Positions 51,153 through 60,148 are shown, counted from the stretch's first letter. The stretch is 64,000 nucleotides of DNA from CBDCMJ01 sp965218875 (GCA_965218875.1 OZ244707.1:620001-684000); one strand, 5' to 3'. Numbers and translations are program-made. Notes: a model not told the origin generated them from the sequence alone.

Positions 51153-51959
51153 ATGGAAGGCGGGCTTTCCTCTTTGTTCGCCGCGTTGGAAAACGCGGAG
51201 CCGATGTGGGACAGCCGCCCGCCAGGCAGGCTCCACCTTGATCACGTGTTGATCATGCTACGGAAATCACTCACCAACCCTCGAGGCGGCGCGGCAATCC
51301 CTCTCCGTCTGCCCGTGGTTACGCCCCATGCGCCGTCGAAGGCACCAGGCCTGGCTTCGCTCCCCGGCCTCAATCCTGCCGCGCTGAACCTCCGCTCCCT
51401 TGGCAGGGGAGCGCTAGCGACCTACGCGCTGGCCTTGGCGCTTGCCGTGGTCATGGCCTTAGCGCTGTCCCCCGGCGGCGCCCTGGCCCAGGAGTCCGAG
51501 CCGCAGTTGCCTTACGACGAGGACGAGGCCTTGGCCATTGACCGCATGCTCATCTGTCCGGTGTGCCCCGCCGAAACTATAGACCAGGCCCAGGTGGAGA
51601 TATCCCGGCAGATGCGCGCCGTGGTCCGCCAAATGCTGGCCGACGGCGCCAGCCGGGAGGAAATCCTGGACTTCTTCGTCGCTCGCTACGGCCCGCAGGT
51701 CCTGGCGGCCCCTCCGAAGTCCGGCGTCAACTTACTGGCGTGGCTGCTCCCTCTCGTCGGCGTTATCGCCGCCCTGGGGGGCGGGTTACTGGTCATCCGG
51801 GCTATGGCGTCCCGCGGGGCCGGGAGTGCCGCGGCCGCCCCGGCCTGGGAGGAAGAGCTGGACCCCTACCTGCAGGCGGTGGATGCCGACCTGGCCCTCC
51901 CTGCCGGCGGGGAGAGCGCACAAGATCGAGGTGAGGACGGATTGACCGGAAATGGCTGA
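51153..51959 (+). CDS. ccmH: Cytochrome c maturation protein CcmH-like
   Basis: A 268-residue protein with an N-terminal lead, a signal helix (LATYALALALAVVMALALSP, Ala-rich), then the CcmH/CycL domain: EALAIDRMLICPVCPAETID, with the thiol pair Cys-Pro-Val-Cys, VEISRQMRAVVRQMLADGAS, REEILDFFVARYGPQVLAAP, and a C-terminal membrane helix (NLLAWLLPLVGVIAALGGGL). It reduces the haem-binding cysteines of apocytochrome c. The tail (residues 225-268) is acidic. The start is uncertain: ATG 51153 has no clear ribosome site, and about 80 residues precede the signal helix; later starts (for example ATG 51258) are plausible. It overlaps ccmF by eight bases. Confidence 0.85.
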   Translation: MEGGLSSLFAALENAEPMWDSRPPGRLHLDHVLIMLRKSLTNPRGGAAIPLRLPVVTPHAPSKAPGLASLPGLNPAALNLRSLGRGALATYALALALAVVMALALSPGGALAQESEPQLPYDEDEALAIDRMLICPVCPAETIDQAQVEISRQMRAVVRQMLADGASREEILDFFVARYGPQVLAAPPKSGVNLLAWLLPLVGVIAALGGGLLVIRAMASRGAGSAAAAPAWEEELDPYLQAVDADLALPAGGESAQDRGEDGLTGNG

Positions 51960-53949
51960 CCTGGGCGCCATGTGCCTCTGGATAGCCCTGGCGTTGGCGG
52001 CCTACGCCGCCATCGGCTCGGTGGCCGGCAAGGTGCGGGCAGAGGCCGTGCTGGTGGAGAGCTCCCGCAGCGCCGTCTACCTGCTGGTGCTGGTCCTCTT
52101 GGTGGCGACGGTCAGCCTGGTGGCCTCGTTCATCAACCAGGACTTCGAGGTTGCCTACGTTGCCGCCCATAGCGACCTGGCCATGCCGCAGCGGTACACC
52201 TGGGTGGCCTTTTACGCCGGCAACGAGGGCTCGCTGCTGTTCATCGCCTTTGTCCTCTCCGTTATGTGCGCCCTTGCGGTCCGGCTGGCTCCGTTGAAGG
52301 TGCGGGACACCATGCCCTACACCACGGCGGTCATGATGCTGGTGTTGACCTTCTTCCTGGCCGTGACGTCTTTCATGGCCAATCCATTCGACAAGCTGCC
52401 GTTCATGCCGGCCGATGGCCAGGGCATCAATCCCTTGCTGACCCACTTTGGCATGTTCTTCCATCCGCCCGCGCTCATGACGGGGTTGGTGGCCATAACC
52501 ATCCCCTTTGCCTTCTCCATGGGGTCTCTGATTGGCGGCAAGACCGGAGACGAGTGGGTGGACCCGGGGCGGAGCTGGGGACTATTCGCCTGGGCCCTCT
52601 TGGCCGGAGGCCTGCTGTTGGGGTCTTGGTGGGCCTACACGATCCTGGGTTGGGGCGGTTTCTGGTTCTGGGACCCGGTGGAGAACGCGGCCTTCATGCC
52701 CTGGCTGGGCCTCACCGCCTTCGTCCACTCCATCATGGTGCAGAAGCGCCGGGGAATGTTCCGCATGTGGAACGTGGTCCTCATCAACGTGGCTTTCGGC
52801 CTGGCCCTCTACGGTATGTTCATGAACCGCGGCGGGGAGGTGCCGTCGGTCCACTCCTTTGGCGCGTCTTCGCTCGGTTGGATATTCCTCATGTTCCTGG
52901 GGGTGGGCCTCCTGGCGCCTTTTGCCGTCTTCTTCTGGCGCTATCCTCGGCTGAGGAGCGCCCAGACTCTGGACTCGATGCTCTCCCGGGAAGCGGCCTT
53001 TCTGGTGAACAACCTGCTGCTCCTGGCCATCGCCTTTGTTACCCTATGGGGCACGGTGTACCCCCTGGTCTCCCGGCTGACCGCCGGCGAAGAGATATCC
53101 GTGGCCCGCCCCTTCTACGACCAGGTCAACGGTCCGTTGCTGCTGGCCCTGGTCTTCCTTATGGGACTGGGGCCGTTGCTGCCCTGGCGGCGGGCCACCC
53201 TGGCCAGCGTCCGCCGGGCCATAGCGCCTCCGGCCGCGGCGGGGTTGACCACCGTGGTCGTCCTGCTGGCCCTGGGGATGCGCCAGGAATACGCCCTGGT
53301 GGGCTTCGGCCTTGGCGCCATGGTGGCCGCCGGCATCTTCGCCGAGTGGTGGCGCGGTACTAGGTCCCGGCGGAGCTCCTCGGGGGAGGCCTATCCCCTG
53401 GCATTCTTGAATCTCATTGCCTCCAACCGGCCCCGCTACGGGGGATATATCGTCCACCTGTCCATCGTCATGGTGGCCCTGGGCGTGGTGGGGACCTCCT
53501 TCTTCAGCACCCAAAGGGACGTGATCATGCAGCCTGGAGACCGCGTGACCGTGGAAGGCTACGATCTCCGGTATCTGGGCACCACCTCCGAGTTCAAGGG
53601 CAACCGCACTGACTTCGTGTCTACCGTCGAGGTGTACCGGGACGGCGAGCTCCTGACGGTTATCGAGCCCCAGCGGTCTTTCTACCCGTCCTTCAACCTG
53701 GCGTCCACCCGGGCCGCCATCCGGTCCACGCCGGTGGAGGACCTATTCCTGGCGCCCAGCGAGAACCTGCCCGACGGCGGCGTAGGATTCAGGATTCTGG
53801 TGAATCCGCTTATCTGGTGGATGTGGGTGGCCGGACCGGTGCTGGTGCTGGGAGCGGTGGTGTCCCTATGGCCTCAACCGGCGCCCAGGCGGGCCGCTGT
53901 GCCCGCCCCCGGCGGGGAACCGGCGGGGCAGGCTCCCCGGGCGGTATGA
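51952..53949 (+). CDS. ccmF: Cytochrome c haem lyase CcmF-like
   Basis: A 665-residue polytopic membrane protein (about 14 helices) of the CcmF/CcsA haem-handling family that ligates haem to apocytochrome c. The WWD signature is present: WWAYTILGWGGFWFWDPVEN, then AAFMPWLGLTAFVHSIMVQK and RRGMFRMWNVVLINVAFGLA. Four conserved His near the membrane surface include those in LLTHFGMFFHPPALMTGLVA and SVHSFGASSLGWIF. The periplasmic domain near 530-620 (MQPGDRVTVEGYDLRYLGTT) and the final helix complete the family layout. Starts at ATG 51952 within the end of ccmH (ATGGCTGA), so the two are translationally coupled. Confidence 0.92.
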   Translation: MADLGAMCLWIALALAAYAAIGSVAGKVRAEAVLVESSRSAVYLLVLVLLVATVSLVASFINQDFEVAYVAAHSDLAMPQRYTWVAFYAGNEGSLLFIAFVLSVMCALAVRLAPLKVRDTMPYTTAVMMLVLTFFLAVTSFMANPFDKLPFMPADGQGINPLLTHFGMFFHPPALMTGLVAITIPFAFSMGSLIGGKTGDEWVDPGRSWGLFAWALLAGGLLLGSWWAYTILGWGGFWFWDPVENAAFMPWLGLTAFVHSIMVQKRRGMFRMWNVVLINVAFGLALYGMFMNRGGEVPSVHSFGASSLGWIFLMFLGVGLLAPFAVFFWRYPRLRSAQTLDSMLSREAAFLVNNLLLLAIAFVTLWGTVYPLVSRLTAGEEISVARPFYDQVNGPLLLALVFLMGLGPLLPWRRATLASVRRAIAPPAAAGLTTVVVLLALGMRQEYALVGFGLGAMVAAGIFAEWWRGTRSRRSSSGEAYPLAFLNLIASNRPRYGGYIVHLSIVMVALGVVGTSFFSTQRDVIMQPGDRVTVEGYDLRYLGTTSEFKGNRTDFVSTVEVYRDGELLTVIEPQRSFYPSFNLASTRAAIRSTPVEDLFLAPSENLPDGGVGFRILVNPLIWWMWVAGPVLVLGAVVSLWPQPAPRRAAVPAPGGEPAGQAPRAV

Positions 53950-54055
53950 AGGCAAGCCCGGGAGCCCGGCGGCGCAGCGCGTTGCGGGCCGGTAAACTGC
54001 CCATCGCCCGGGCCGGCCGTTGGACTATGGCGCCCGCCCGGAGCGGGGCGCGCCG

Positions 54056-54505
54056 GTGCGAGTTGAGACCGTGGCGTTGATCATTGCCGCCGCGCTGGCG
54101 GCGCTCATCGCCGTCATCCTGGTCTATCCCTTCCTCAAGCCCCGCCTTCGCCCTCGGCCTGGCGAAGAGGAGGCAGGCCCGGACCCGGTCTCCTCGGAGC
54201 TGGAGCCCATCTACGACGCCATACGCACGCTGCAGCTTGAATATCAACTGGGGAAAGTCCCGGAACCCTTGTATCGTGACCAACTGTCCGGTTACCGGCT
54301 GCAGGCGGCCGACGTCCTGCGCCGGCAGGCCGAGGCACAGGCCGACGCCAAACTGCGGGTGCCGGAACAGGAAGGGCGTCCGGCGCCAACCCCTTCTCTA
54401 GCCACTGACGGCCCGGAGCTTCAATGTTCCAACTGCGGGGCCGTCGTGGACCCTGGCCTGACCGCCTGCCCCGGGTGCGGGGTTGCGCCGGGCCTCGGGG
54501 CCTGA
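54056..54505 (+). CDS. CcmI-like membrane protein with zinc ribbon
   Basis: A 149-residue protein. One N-terminal membrane helix (VALIIAAALAALIAVILVYP), a helical middle SSELEPIYDAIRTLQLEYQL, GKVPEPLYRDQLSGYRLQAA (pattern of the CcmI N-terminal domain, which controls apocytochrome delivery), and a C-terminal zinc ribbon CSNCGAVVDPGLTACPGCGV. GTG 54056 is taken as start since it gives a compact membrane anchor; a frame from 54020 adds 12 residues. Lies in the ccm group between ccmF and a secreted protein. The zinc ribbon is an addition not found in classical CcmI. Confidence 0.68.
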   Translation: MRVETVALIIAAALAALIAVILVYPFLKPRLRPRPGEEEAGPDPVSSELEPIYDAIRTLQLEYQLGKVPEPLYRDQLSGYRLQAADVLRRQAEAQADAKLRVPEQEGRPAPTPSLATDGPELQCSNCGAVVDPGLTACPGCGVAPGLGA

Positions 54506-54662
54506 GCTTCCATGGGGACCCGCCGGTTACGATGGTTCGGTGGAGGGAGCCTTGGCCGGATTTGCCTGGCGTCTTCCCAACTGTCCTGTGTTGCCCATGA
54601 TGAGGGCGGCGGTGCGGCAGTCACGGAACGTCTTGGGTGATTTCGGCGGCGCAACTTCGCGT

Positions 54663-55772
54663 ATGCTCTCCTCGAATCGGCCTGCCAACAGACTTATTTG
54701 GAGCGCCCTGGTGGGAATGGCGTTGGCCGTCGCTTTGACCCTATCCGGGCTTGGAGCGGGCCGTGCTCAGGAGCAAGTTACGGTCACCGGGACGGTGGTC
54801 AATGGCACCCAGGGCGGGGCCCAGCCGGAAGGGGCTCAGGTATTGTTGCTGGTCACCGGCGCTGACGGCGCCCTGCTCGCCACCAGCCAGGCCGCCGCCG
54901 GGGCCGACGGCGGGGTTCAGTTCCAAGCAGTACCCAGGGTCGACGGCGGCTCCTACGCCTTTAGCGTGGACTACGCCGGCGTATTCTACCGCGGGGCCTT
55001 TGGTTTTGAGAACTTGGCCGGCGGAATACGCCTGACCGTGTATGAGCCGACCCAGGACAACTCGGTGATCACGGTGACCAACCAGGTGATGGTGATCACC
55101 GGCATAGACGCCAAGGACCGCCGGGTGTCGGCGGTGGAGTTCGTGCGCCTGTCCAACACCAGCGACCGGACCCTACTCCCCGACTTGGCCAATCCGCAGC
55201 TGTTGAGTTTTCTGCGCTTCGCCTTGCCTCCCATGGCGGAAGACCTGGACGTGGGATCGGACATATTCGGTGGAGACATCGTGTCCATCGGCACCGGGTT
55301 TGCCCTGACCTCTCCCGTGCCCCCGGGCGACCATTCTGTGGACTTTTCCTTCCGCTTCCCCTACCAGGGAGACGCCGTTTCCTACCGTCAGAGCTTGCCT
55401 CAGGGGGCGGAGGTCTACCGGGTAATGGCCCCGCCCCAGATGGACGCCCTTCGCGTCGCCCCGCTGGAACCGCTGCCCGACGTGGACGTGGAGGGTGTCC
55501 CCTACCGGGCCTGGGAAGCCCGCGGGGTGAGGCCGGGCCAGGGGTTGCAGCTCGAGTTGACCAATCTCCCTCAACCCAGCCTGGCCCAGCGGCTGGAAAA
55601 ATCGATTTCCGACGGCTCCTTCTGGCAGGTCGCTATTCCCTGCGCCCTGGGGGCGGTGTTGGCTTTCCTACTCTTGTGGGGGTCCTTGGGCCGGCGGCGA
55701 CGGGAAGCTCTGGCGTCCCGTATCTTGCCAGGCCGTCGCCCGGCCCGTACCGAGGAGGACCATGGGGAGTAG
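54663..55772 (+). CDS. Secreted membrane-anchored protein of the cytochrome maturation cluster, unknown function
   Basis: A 369-residue protein with signal helix (ALVGMALAVALTLSGLGAGR), a carboxypeptidase-regulatory-like beta domain (VTVTGTVVNGTQGGAQPEGA, then VPRVDGGSYAFSVDYAGVFY), a second beta region (VMVITGIDAKDRRVSAVEFV, FRFPYQGDAVSYRQSLPQGA), and a C-terminal membrane helix (AIPCALGAVLAFLLLWGSLG) with a short basic tail. It has no catalytic motif. Its place between CcmI-like and CcmG-like genes suggests a role in cytochrome or copper maturation outside the cell, but this is inference. Start uncertain: ATG 54663 or ATG 54600. Confidence 0.62.
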   Translation: MLSSNRPANRLIWSALVGMALAVALTLSGLGAGRAQEQVTVTGTVVNGTQGGAQPEGAQVLLLVTGADGALLATSQAAAGADGGVQFQAVPRVDGGSYAFSVDYAGVFYRGAFGFENLAGGIRLTVYEPTQDNSVITVTNQVMVITGIDAKDRRVSAVEFVRLSNTSDRTLLPDLANPQLLSFLRFALPPMAEDLDVGSDIFGGDIVSIGTGFALTSPVPPGDHSVDFSFRFPYQGDAVSYRQSLPQGAEVYRVMAPPQMDALRVAPLEPLPDVDVEGVPYRAWEARGVRPGQGLQLELTNLPQPSLAQRLEKSISDGSFWQVAIPCALGAVLAFLLLWGSLGRRRREALASRILPGRRPARTEEDHGE

Positions 55773-55817
55773 CGGGCGCGGGGTCTGGCGGCGGAGTCGA
55801 CAGGATGGACCACGCAA

Positions 55818-56390
55818 TTGACTAGGCGTGGCTGGGTCATGGTGGGCGCGTTGACGCCGATTCTGGCCTTGATTGCCCTGTTGGCTTGGGCCTCTGCCAG
55901 GTCGCCGGACAATCCGGGCGGCTTGGGCGTAAACAGCGACTTCGGCCGGCTCGCCATCGATGTGGAGCCGGCCCGGGACTTCAGCCTGGAGTTGGTGGAC
56001 GGGACAACCTTCCACTTGCCCGAGCTCAGGGGCCGGGTAGTTCTGGTGGACTTCTGGGCTTCTTGGTGCGGGCCCTGCCGGCAGGAAGCGCCTATTTTGG
56101 CTCAGGTGTACCGGGATTTTCAGCAGTCCGGGGTGGAATTCGTTGGCGTCAACATCTGGGACGGAAGGCAGGACGCCCTGGACCACCTGGCCCGGTACGA
56201 CGTGCCCTACCCCAACGGCTTCGACAGCGAGGGCACCATCGCCATCGACTACGGGGTGAAGGGGATACCCGAGAAGATGTTCATCGACAGCAACGGGCTG
56301 CTGGTTAGAAGGTTCGTGGGACCCATGAGCGACGCGTCGCTGCGCTCGGAACTGGAAGCGCTGCTGCCTCCGGACAACCCGTCGCGCTGA
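55818..56390 (+). CDS. Thiol:disulfide oxidoreductase CcmG/ResA-like
   Basis: A 190-residue membrane-anchored thioredoxin-like protein. Signal anchor VMVGALTPILALIALLAWAS, then FSLELVDGTTFHLPELRGRV, VLVDFWASWCGPCRQEAPIL (CxxC active site), VEFVGVNIWDGRQDALDHLA, and YGVKGIPEKMFIDSNGLLVR with the cis-Pro. It keeps apocytochrome cysteines reduced for haem attachment. TTG start at 55818. Last gene of the maturation cluster; the sequence to the next gene (56391-56580) contains no gene. Confidence 0.9.
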   Translation: MTRRGWVMVGALTPILALIALLAWASARSPDNPGGLGVNSDFGRLAIDVEPARDFSLELVDGTTFHLPELRGRVVLVDFWASWCGPCRQEAPILAQVYRDFQQSGVEFVGVNIWDGRQDALDHLARYDVPYPNGFDSEGTIAIDYGVKGIPEKMFIDSNGLLVRRFVGPMSDASLRSELEALLPPDNPSR

Positions 56391-56580
56391 AGCCCGGCGG
56401 TGAGGGGGCCGGTCTGCCGTGTGCTATACTGGGCGCCATTCTCAGGAGGGCTTGCAGCATGGCGCCCGACTACACGAAGACCTTGCCGCCTGCCCGCGCG
56501 CTGAGTCCGGCGTCATGTCTCGAGGCTGGCTTTGATGATAGCGCTCCCCTGAGCGCACGGCCCGCGGCGAGGCTGCCCCG

Positions 56581-57576
56581 ATGACTGCCGCGCAGCCGGT
56601 GGTGGCGGCGGTGGACTGGGGCGGCACCTGGCTTCGCGTCTCGGTCATAAGCCGCGAGGGCCGGGTGCTGTGGCACTCGCGTCTGGCCCACCCCAAGGAC
56701 GCTGCCCTGGCCGCGTTGCTGGGGACGGCCGATGGGCTGCTGCAAGAGGCCATAGACCACTGCCCGGGCGGTGATGTGGCCGGCATAGGCGTGGCCGCGG
56801 CCGGGCCCGTGGACAACGAGACCGGGACCTTGTATGACCCCCCCAACCTGCCGGCCCTGCACGGGTTGTCCCTGAAGCGCCACTGGGAAACCAAGACCGG
56901 CTATCCCGTATGGGTGGGCAACGACGCCACCCTTGCCGCCCTGGGAGAGTTTCACTTCGGGGCCGGCTTGGACGCCGCCCGTCGTGGCGCCCCGCCCAAG
57001 ACCCTGGTCTACGTGACCATAAGCACCGGCATCGGCGGCGGTGTGGTGGAAAGGGACCGACTGTTCTTGGGGGCCAACGGACTGGCCGGAGAGGTCGGCC
57101 ACATGATCATCGATTCCAGGAGAACGGCGCCCAAGTGCCAGTGCAAGAACCGGGGATGCCTGGAATCCCTGGCGTCGGGCACCGCCATCGCCCGCATGGC
57201 CCGGGCCGCCCGGGGGGTGGGGGACTCGTCGCTGGCCGCGTCGGACGTCCAATCGATCACCTCGGAAACCGTGTTCCGAGCCGCGGCTCAGGGTGACAGC
57301 CTCGCCTCCGGCATTCTGGACCGCGTGGTGGAGTCGTTGTCCCTCGGCTTGGTCAACGTCGTGCACCTGTTCGACCCCGACCTGCTGGTGCTGGGCGGCG
57401 GCGTGACCATCGGGCTGACCGAGATGGGCTGCCTGCCCCGCATTCGCCAGGGCATACTCCGGTATGCTATGAGCGAGCGCCACAAGGACTTCCGGTTGGA
57501 GCCCAGCCGCCTGGGGGACGAGGCGGGAATGGTGGGCGCCGCCGCGATGGTGTGGGAGGCGGTGGACGCCCGCTGA
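56581..57576 (+). CDS. ROK-family sugar kinase (glucokinase-like)
   Basis: A 331-residue ROK kinase. Phosphate-binding loop VAAVDWGGTWLRVSVI, GVAAAGPVDNETGTLYDPPN, ATP-site GNDATLAALGEFHFGAG, TISTGIGGGVVERDRLFLGA, sugar-binding GEVGHMIIDS, and the zinc site KCQCKNRGCLESLASGTAIA; the end has LLVLGGGVTIG. All catalytic elements are present, so it probably phosphorylates glucose, N-acetylmannosamine or a related sugar. There is no HTH domain, so it is an enzyme, not a ROK repressor. ATG 56581 start, with GAGG upstream. Confidence 0.9.
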   Translation: MTAAQPVVAAVDWGGTWLRVSVISREGRVLWHSRLAHPKDAALAALLGTADGLLQEAIDHCPGGDVAGIGVAAAGPVDNETGTLYDPPNLPALHGLSLKRHWETKTGYPVWVGNDATLAALGEFHFGAGLDAARRGAPPKTLVYVTISTGIGGGVVERDRLFLGANGLAGEVGHMIIDSRRTAPKCQCKNRGCLESLASGTAIARMARAARGVGDSSLAASDVQSITSETVFRAAAQGDSLASGILDRVVESLSLGLVNVVHLFDPDLLVLGGGVTIGLTEMGCLPRIRQGILRYAMSERHKDFRLEPSRLGDEAGMVGAAAMVWEAVDAR

Positions 57577-57709
57577 GAGACGGGCCCCGTGCTCGCCCTC
57601 CGGCAGGCCCCTTGACCGGCCCGTCCGGTCGGTAACCGGATCCGGGCATCCTGGACCTGAGAGTCAGCGCTTAACCTTGAGAGTTAGTGCTTAACAAGGA
57701 GGCTTAGCC

Positions 57710-58492
57710 ATGAAGTGGTGCCGGTTCGAGGCGGCAGGGGAGGTATCGTACGGAGTCGTGGAGGGCGACACGGTGGTCAAGGTGGAGGGAAGTCCTTTCG
57801 AGACCCACTCGAAGACGTCCACTACCCATCCGCTCAGCTCCGTAAAGCTGCGGGTGCCGGTCATCCCGCCCACGTTCTACGCCGCGGGCATCAACTACCC
57901 TGAGCACGTAACTTGGGCGGCCAATAAGGTGGGCACTCAGCCCAACTTGCCCAAGAAGGCCGACGTGGGCTATAGGGCCCCCAACGCCCTGATAGCTAAC
58001 GATGAGTCGATCGTCGTGCCCAGGGACGCCACCGAGGAACTCCAGTACGAGGGCGAGCTGGTGGCGGTTATCGGGAAGAAGTGCAAGAACGTGTCCGAGT
58101 CGGAGGCCCTGGACTACGTGCTGGGCTACACCATTGGCAACGACGTGAGCGAGCGGACCTGGCAGCGGAACGACCGGACTATGTGGCGGGCCAAGAACAC
58201 CGACACCTTCAAACCCATGGGGCCTTGGATAGTGACCGGCCTGGACCCCGACGACCTCAGTTGCACCATCACCCTCAACGGCAGTGTCGTCTGCCAGTAC
58301 GACGTCAATACGGCGATTTTCGGCGTGCGTACCTACATCAGCGAGATGAGCAAGTACCTGACCCTGTACCCCGGCGACGTCCTGTGGATGGGGACTGAAG
58401 GCGAGACCCAGAACATGAAGGACGGCGACATGATCGAGATTGCCTTCGACGAGATCGGCACCTTGAGAAACCAGGTGGTGTGGGAGAAGTAG
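57710..58492 (+). CDS. Fumarylacetoacetate hydrolase-family protein
   Basis: A 260-residue enzyme of the FAH family (hydrolase, isomerase or decarboxylase acting on 2-oxo or beta-diketo acids of aromatic catabolism). Motifs: VTWAANKVGTQPNLPKKADV, PNALIANDESIVVPRDATEE, LQYEGELVAVIGKKCKNVSE (metal Glu), YVLGYTIGNDVSERTWQRND (metal Asp), WIVTGLDPDDLSCTITLNGS and GDVLWMGTEGE. It is about the usual size. Strong ribosome site AAGGAGG before ATG 57710. No clear operon partner follows; the next 550 bases are repeats. Confidence 0.9.
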   Translation: MKWCRFEAAGEVSYGVVEGDTVVKVEGSPFETHSKTSTTHPLSSVKLRVPVIPPTFYAAGINYPEHVTWAANKVGTQPNLPKKADVGYRAPNALIANDESIVVPRDATEELQYEGELVAVIGKKCKNVSESEALDYVLGYTIGNDVSERTWQRNDRTMWRAKNTDTFKPMGPWIVTGLDPDDLSCTITLNGSVVCQYDVNTAIFGVRTYISEMSKYLTLYPGDVLWMGTEGETQNMKDGDMIEIAFDEIGTLRNQVVWEK

Positions 58493-58567
58493 CCCTGGCC
58501 CTCCGCGGCGCGGGGTTCCCGCCAGCTAGTTGGCCTTCCGTCCCATACCCGGCTGCTTCTCTACCCT

Positions 58568-58706
58568 GTCATTCCGCTGGAGCGCAGCGACGAGGAATCT
58601 TAACTCCTTGCCCCTACGCCCCTCCTAAAGGACACAGGCCGGCCTCCGGACAACAGCCCGCCCTCCAGCAGCGCGTTGTAGATTCCTCGGCTGCGCTCGG
58701 AATGAC
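58568..58706. repeat. Palindromic repeat element (REP/MITE-like), copy 2
   Basis: Starts GTCATTCCGCTGGAGCGCAG, then CGACGAGGAATCT; ends GATTCCTCGGCTGCGCTCGG then AATGAC. Same arms as the element at 35849-35959. The middle differs between copies. Confidence 0.72.
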
Positions 58707-58746
58707 AAGGGGAGGAGGCCAGAGATGACTAACAGCGGGCCCGGGC

Positions 58747-58907
58747 GTGACCCGTTGGTGGCCTGGCCCATGACCCGTTGGTGGCCTGGCCCATGACCCG
58801 TTGGTGGCCTGGGCCATGACCCGCTGGTGGCCCGGGCCATGACCCGCTGGTGGCCCGGGCCATGACCCGCTGGTGGCCCGGGCCATGACCCGTTGGTGGC
58901 CTGGGAG
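58747..58907. repeat. 23-bp tandem repeat, seven units
   Basis: Units begin at 58747, 58770, 58793, 58816, 58839, 58862 and 58885, each ATGACCCG(T/C)TGGTGGCC followed by (T/C)GG(C/G)CC; the first starts with G. Units 4-6 are identical and differ from units 1-3 by a few C/T or C/G changes. 23 is not a multiple of three, so it does not encode a repeated peptide. Confidence 0.9.
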
Positions 58908-59049
58908 TCACATGAAGAGCGTCCTACATGACGTGGCTCCCGCCATGACTCGTTGGTGCGCTTCTGGCGATGGCGGCCTAAGGGTCCTGGTTGCGGCGCA
59001 GGGCCGCGCCGCCGACTCCGGCCCAACCTCCCCGCAAGGGGAGGGGAGG

Positions 59050-59790
59050 CTACACGTCGACCATGGCGAGGCCCTCCAGGCCCAGCCCGTAGCCCAGCAT
59101 GTCCTGCATCTGGCGCTTCAGTTGAATGGTCAGCGCCACCCGGCTGTAGCGCAGGGTGAGGTCCGGCTGCTGTGCAAGCTGTTCCGCCAGTTGCCAGGCC
59201 CGGGGCAGCAACTGGTCCCGGGGCAGGACCTCGGCCACCACCCCAAGCTGGTGGGCTTCCTGGGCCGACAGGGTTTGGCCGGTCAGCAGGAAGTACCTGC
59301 CGCGGTTCTGGCCCAGCAGCAACGGCCAGACCACGTGCACGCCGTCGCCGGGGACCACTCCCCTGGGAAAGTGGGGCGCATCCTGAAAGGTCGAGTTCTC
59401 CGACGCCAGCACGATGTCCGACAGCACGGGGATTTCGGCGTGGATCAGCGCCGGGCCGTTGACGGCGCCGATGATGGGCACCTCGATCTCCAACAGATTG
59501 GTCAGGAGCCGCTTGCCCTCCCAGTAGACCAGGTCCCACATAGCCGGCGTGCGGCGGGGCCGGACGCCCTCGAACTCGGCGCAGAAGTCGTCACCGGTCC
59601 CGGTGAGAATCACCACCCGGTTCTCCGTGTCGCTGCCGATGTCGGCGAAAGCGTAGCCGAACTCTCCATGGGCCGGCCCTCCCCACTTCAGGCTGCCCCC
59701 ACGACTGTGGAAGGTCACTTGAAGGATGCCGTCGCGGCGTTCGAACTTAACCGTCTCGTACTTGTTGGCGTACTCTTCCAGTCTGGCCAT
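59050..59790 (-). CDS. Enoyl-CoA hydratase/isomerase (crotonase)-family protein
   Basis: A 246-residue crotonase-fold enzyme. N-terminal YETVKFERRDGILQVTFHSR, oxyanion-hole region NRVVILTGTGDDFCAEFEGV, then NLLEIEVPIIGAVNGPALIH and AEIPVLSDIVLASENSTFQD. The usual catalytic glutamates of hydratases are not evident, so the exact reaction (hydration, isomerisation, C-C cleavage) is open. It ends KRQMQDMLGYGLGLEGLAMV. ATG 59790 is chosen with GAGGAGG six bases upstream; the frame is open to 59889. The gap between it and the next gene (59791-60148) contains nothing recognised. Confidence 0.85.
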   Translation of the reverse strand: MARLEEYANKYETVKFERRDGILQVTFHSRGGSLKWGGPAHGEFGYAFADIGSDTENRVVILTGTGDDFCAEFEGVRPRRTPAMWDLVYWEGKRLLTNLLEIEVPIIGAVNGPALIHAEIPVLSDIVLASENSTFQDAPHFPRGVVPGDGVHVVWPLLLGQNRGRYFLLTGQTLSAQEAHQLGVVAEVLPRDQLLPRAWQLAEQLAQQPDLTLRYSRVALTIQLKRQMQDMLGYGLGLEGLAMVDV

Positions 59791-60148
59791 GCCGTCCTCC
59801 TCGCTGTTTGTTGGCGTTCCCCTGGACAAAGGCTCCCGGTGAGACCGGGGCTTCGGCCCAATATATCCCGCCGCAGGGAGGCGGGGCAACGGTGGGGAGC
59901 ATCGCCGGGATGCTCGCGCCCTCTCCGGCTCGGCAAGAGGCCCCGGGGGCTATCTGCAAAGCGCCGCCGGCCCGCCTTGGTTAGTCTTGAACCGGCGGCT
60001 GCCTTCCGATATGCTCGTTGGTACCCCGTGCTTAGCGGGGCCGGGCCGGTAGGGGAGACCAGACAAGGGCCGGCATCCCTGGCCCGATACCGGGCCGTCC
60101 GTAACCGGGCGCCCGCGTCCGGCCCCAGGCATGGAAAGGAGCGCTGTA

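Larger units (their letters stand above)
58493..59049. other. Intergenic repeat region
   Basis: No gene. Holds a palindromic repeat (58568-58706) and a 23-bp tandem repeat (58747-58907), with one further degenerate unit at about 58944-58957 (ATGACTCGTTGGTG). Long open frames seen across the tandem array arise from repetition and are not genes. Confidence 0.6.

Noticed and set aside
56391..56580. Short coding frame between ResA-like and ROK genes
   Set aside because: Too short, with no motif, and the stronger start is ATG 56581 of the kinase.
58747..58907. CRISPR array
   Set aside because: Units follow each other directly with no spacers, and no cas gene is in the window. It is a simple tandem repeat.
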